Shown here piece after piece: positions 61,349 to 64,000 of a stretch of DNA of 64,000 nt; position 1 is the stretch's first letter; every line of letters starts with the position of its first letter. The notes below the pieces were generated by a model. It did no database searches, was not told the origin of the DNA, and worked only from the letters and a program-made list of their open reading frames with translations. The stretch covers positions 1 to 64,000 of the forward strand of contig NZ_CCAE010000023.1 in the NCBI RefSeq assembly GCF_000723405.1, read 5' to 3'. The position numbers and the translations under genes are program-made. The stretch comes from Hydrogenophaga intermedia. Its GTDB lineage: Bacteria > Pseudomonadota > Gammaproteobacteria > Burkholderiales > Burkholderiaceae_C.

Positions 61349-61819
61349 TCAGATGCGATCGAACATGACCCCCGGCGGCGCGGGCGGCGCCGGTTTGTCG
61401 GTCGCGGCGCGGGCGATGGCATCGACCCACCAGCGCCGCAGCGCCTCGAAGTGCAGCAGGGCGGCGTTGAAGGTCTCGGGGTCGCCATCCTCGGGGCCGA
61501 GTTCGCCGATCAGCATCAGCTCGCCTTCGTCTCCGTCGCGGGCGATGCGCAGGTCGCCGATCTCGCGCCACAGGGCGTTGTAGGACAGGGCCAGGTTCAG
61601 CGCGCTCAGTTCGCCCTCGGGGGTGGGCTGGCCCAGGTCGGCGGTGAGCACCAGGCGGGTCCAGTCGGTGGACCATTCCGCCATGAAGCCGCCGTCGCCC
61701 TGGAAGTCGATGAACCAGGTGGCGTCCTCGGTTTCGGTGAGGCCGGTGATCTGGGTCAGCCGTTCGCTTGCCTGGGTGAGCAGGCGCAGGGCATCGGTCG
61801 CGTCGTGAAGTGAGCTCAT
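61349..61819 (-). CDS. Acidic CesT-like protein, candidate type III secretion chaperone
   Basis: 156 residues, highly acidic, with the alternating helix-strand pattern of class I type III chaperones. An N-terminal helix (ALRLLTQASERLTQITGL) is followed by strands (ATWFIDFQGDGGFMAEW, TRLVLTADLGQP), a middle helix (LSALNLALSYNALWREIG) and paired strands (LRIARDGDEGELMLIGEL). No domain hit can be checked. The basic gene directly downstream is the natural partner. No other secretion genes are visible, so the system may lie outside the window. Start ATG 61819 (MSSLHDATD). Confidence 0.55.
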   Translation of the reverse strand: MSSLHDATDALRLLTQASERLTQITGLTETEDATWFIDFQGDGGFMAEWSTDWTRLVLTADLGQPTPEGELSALNLALSYNALWREIGDLRIARDGDEGELMLIGELGPEDGDPETFNAALLHFEALRRWWVDAIARAATDKPAPPAPPGVMFDRI

Positions 61820-62007
61820 CGAGTGTTTCGAAAGGATCAAGAGACAGGGCTTGGGTGGAGGACCGCGCTGAGCCGTTCCGGGTCTAGACCAAGGAAGGGT
61901 CGGCTCGGGACTAAGGCCGCTTCTGCCAAGGGGGTAGGCAAGATGCCCATGGCGTACGCCCGCGGACAGGGCTCATGCGCTATCGTGCGCGCCAGGAGGA
62001 AGCCCCC

Positions 62008-63099
62008 ATGAGCGACGAGAACACACCGGCGCCGGAGCGAAGCCAGCGCCTGCAGATCGACTGGCCCCGCTTGCAGGCCGCCGCACAGGCTGGCGACATC
62101 TCACCCGAGCAGGCAGAGCGCCTGTGGGCGCGCTGGGCGGGCGATGCCATCGCGCCCGCGCGCTTCAGCTTCACCCACGTGCTGTACTACTTCGGTGGCC
62201 TGCTGGCCATCGGCGCCATGACGCTGTTCATGACCCTGGGTTGGGAGCTGTTCGGCGCCTGGGGCGTGCTGCTGCTGTCGGTGGGCTACGGGGTGGGCGC
62301 GGTGGCGGTGGCGCGCCACCTGCAAGGCCGCGGCCTGCACATCCCGGCAGGCATCCTGGCCACCCTCGCGGTGTGCCTGGTGCCGCTGGCGGCGTGGTCG
62401 GTGCAGAGCGGCCTGGGCCTGTGGCCCGAGGGCGGTCCCGACAGCTACCGCGACTACCACCGCCTCATCGATTGGCGCTGGCTCACGCTGGAGCTGCTCA
62501 CGCTCGCGGCGGCCGTGGTCATGCTGTGGTGGCTGCGCCTGCCGTTCATGGTGATGCCGGTGGCCGTGACGCTGTGGTACCTGAACATGGACGTGGCGCA
62601 CATGCTCACGCGCCAAGAGGGCTTCGACTGGGAATTCACGCGCGACGTGTCCCTGGTGTTCGGCCTGGCCACCTGCGCCATCGCGGTGTGGGTGGACCTG
62701 CGTTGCCGCCTGGCCAGCGATCCGCGCGACCGGCAGGACTTCGCCTTCTGGCTCTACCTGTTCGGCGCCATCATGTTCTGGTGCGGGTTGAGCTTTCGCG
62801 AGAGCGACTCCGAGCTCTCCAAGCTGGGCTACGCGCTCATCAATGTGGTGCTGGTGTTCCTGGGCGCGGCCATCGCGCGGCGCGTGTTCACGGTGTTCGG
62901 CGCCATCGGCGTGGCTGGCTACGTGGGCTACCTCAGCTACAAGGTATTCGCCGACAGCCTGCTGTTCCCGTTCGTGCTCACACTGCTGGGCCTGGGGTTC
63001 GTGGCACTGGGCATCTGGTGGCAGCGGCGCGAGGCGCGCATTCACGCGCGCCTCGCAGGTTGGTTGCCGACGGCTCTGAGTCCGCTGGCCGAGGGCTGA
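62008..63099 (+). CDS. DUF2157-like polytopic membrane protein
   Basis: 363 residues with about ten hydrophobic segments. The opening IDWPRLQAAAQAGDISPEQAERLWARW and FSFTHVLYYFGGLLAIGAMTLFM resemble the DUF2157 N-terminal helix plus first membrane pair. Function unknown. GGAGGAAG precedes the ATG at 62008. It ends four bases before the next gene's stop (convergent). Confidence 0.78.
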   Translation: MSDENTPAPERSQRLQIDWPRLQAAAQAGDISPEQAERLWARWAGDAIAPARFSFTHVLYYFGGLLAIGAMTLFMTLGWELFGAWGVLLLSVGYGVGAVAVARHLQGRGLHIPAGILATLAVCLVPLAAWSVQSGLGLWPEGGPDSYRDYHRLIDWRWLTLELLTLAAAVVMLWWLRLPFMVMPVAVTLWYLNMDVAHMLTRQEGFDWEFTRDVSLVFGLATCAIAVWVDLRCRLASDPRDRQDFAFWLYLFGAIMFWCGLSFRESDSELSKLGYALINVVLVFLGAAIARRVFTVFGAIGVAGYVGYLSYKVFADSLLFPFVLTLLGLGFVALGIWWQRREARIHARLAGWLPTALSPLAEG

Positions 63100-63102
63100 C
63101 GC

Positions 63103-64000
63103 TCAGGGCTGTCCGCCCGAGACGTTCAGCCGGTACACCGCCGTGGTGCCGCTGACTTCGTTGCCCACCACCACCAGAGGCGTGCCGTCGGGCGAGCGCT
63201 TGGCCGGGATGAACACCAGGCCTTCGGGGCCCAGGTCGCCCGCGGTGCTCAGTACGGTGCCCGGGTCGGCCGTGGTCCAGTCTTCGCGGCTGTTGAGGTA
63301 GTCCAGGCGTTTGGGGGCGGTGGGGTCGGTGATGTCGTACACCAGCACGCCGCCCATGCGCTCCAGGCCGATGAAGGCGAGCGTGTGTCCGTTGACCTGG
63401 CCGAGCGCAACGCCTTCGGGCTCGGGTCCCTTGGCGTCGCTGCGGCTGTCCTTGGCGCTGCCTTCGTCGTGGCCGGAGTTGAAGAAGTCCTTGCACGGGA
63501 TGTTGCGCGCGCTGCCGAGCTTGCACTCGTCGCTGGCAAAGAACTTCTCGAACTCGGCGCCCGAATCCCACACCAGCCCGCCGTTGCCGTTCCAGATGCT
63601 GAAGGAGCGCGCGCCGTAGCTGTAGAGGTGGTCGTACATCAGGCGGTCGCCGGTGGGGTCTTCGGCGCCGGCGGCATTGAACATGACCGGGTTGCCGAGC
63701 GCGTCGGTGCGGTAGCCCATGGTCCAACTGATGTTGAGGCGGCCGAGGACGTCGTCGTTGCGGCATGCGTTCGGGTTGCCGGCCACCGCGCCGCAGTAGG
63801 CGAAGGTGGTCGGGTTGAGTTGGGCGCCCCAGCCCAGGGCGCGCAATTGCGGCGGCAGGTCGTCGCCGGCACGGCGATCGAAACCGCCGGTGTGCACCAG
63901 GTGCTTGACGCGGAATTCCTCGACGAAGCCCTTGCTGGCATCGCCGGCCCAGTAGTCGTTGTTGCCTTCGCCCCAGGCGCGGGCATCGCCTTCATTGGCG
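63103..64000 (-). CDS. Choice-of-anchor I family protein, 5' end outside the window
   Basis: 298 codons visible before the window edge, frame still open. ANEGDARAWGEGNNDYW, YDHLYSYGARSFSIWNGNGG and LGPEGLVFIPAKRSPDG match the beta-propeller-like choice-of-anchor I domain (often in extracellular phosphatase/esterase-related proteins). Four cysteines (YCGAVAGN, NACRND, DECKLG, IPCKDF) suggest disulphides and export. The N-terminal signal is beyond the window. Substrate unknown. Confidence 0.8.
   Translation of the reverse strand, partial: ANEGDARAWGEGNNDYWAGDASKGFVEEFRVKHLVHTGGFDRRAGDDLPPQLRALGWGAQLNPTTFAYCGAVAGNPNACRNDDVLGRLNISWTMGYRTDALGNPVMFNAAGAEDPTGDRLMYDHLYSYGARSFSIWNGNGGLVWDSGAEFEKFFASDECKLGSARNIPCKDFFNSGHDEGSAKDSRSDAKGPEPEGVALGQVNGHTLAFIGLERMGGVLVYDITDPTAPKRLDYLNSREDWTTADPGTVLSTAGDLGPEGLVFIPAKRSPDGTPLVVVGNEVSGTTAVYRLNVSGGQP

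Overview
This window is very GC-rich, gene-dense bacterial DNA. Gene content points to a betaproteobacterium of the order Burkholderiales, most likely family Comamonadaceae (Hydrogenophaga-, Acidovorax- or Variovorax-like). The clues are a complete Entner-Doudoroff cluster with no phosphofructokinase in sight, the rpmB-rpmG and crp/ftsK/lolA/rarA neighbourhoods, a livHMGF operon next to lysS, paired acyl-CoA dehydrogenases, and a repeat motif (TTCGACAAGCTCAG) that I recall as common in this family. The genus is not provable from the sequence alone. 58 protein genes are annotated, two of them cut by the window edges. I see no tRNA, rRNA, CRISPR array, insertion sequence or prophage.

Layout. 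1-6.8 kb: a cut secreted protein, then the minus-strand operon zwf-pgl-edd-eda-pgi (glucose-6-phosphate to pyruvate plus glyceraldehyde-3-phosphate, with pgi for recycling), with GTTAC repeats upstream of zwf. 6.9-16.9 kb: a coupled MFS-miaA-ABC ATPase unit, a lipoprotein hydrolase, mutL diverging from dedA, an MscS channel, and a spermidine-synthase-like gene joined to a stand-alone GspE/PilB ATPase. 16.9-23.6 kb: EamA transporters, an SDR, a chemoreceptor with a flagellar-type promoter and a quinone oxidoreductase, bounded by two copies of an unusual structured repeat. 23.6-36.3 kb: a class V aminotransferase, the ribF-ileS-lspA block, an HNH nuclease, two acyl-CoA dehydrogenases, purN, a LysE exporter with an AraC regulator, and prfC.

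36.3-54.0 kb: an rRNA methyltransferase of the RsmB family, an acyl desaturase, rpmB-rpmG, trxB, a Crp/Fnr regulator, ftsK-lolA-rarA, livHMGF, lysS, a 7TM GGDEF-like protein with a destroyed GGDEF motif, and rpoH whose promoter lies inside a perfect CIRCE operator. 54-64 kb: small and uncharacterised genes, pyroglutamyl peptidase, a NERD-nuclease/UvrD-helicase fusion, glnS, an acidic CesT-like putative secretion chaperone next to a basic low-complexity partner, a DUF2157-like membrane protein and a cut choice-of-anchor I protein.

The strongest candidates for something undescribed are: (1) four copies of a roughly 100-nt nested-stem element, arranged as two inverted pairs at 16956-17208 and 23281-23526. 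The stems differ between copies but stay paired, and the pairs are inserted in opposite orientations. (2) A recurring promoter layout in which a -10-like hexamer sits 6-9 nt before the start codon with no ribosome binding site (mutL, dedA, purN, prfC, the RsmB-like gene, pcp, glnS, an EamA gene), suggesting leaderless mRNAs. (3) Terminator-like hairpins placed directly after TACAAT promoters of livH and lysS. (4) The chaperone/partner pair and the NERD-helicase as accessory systems.
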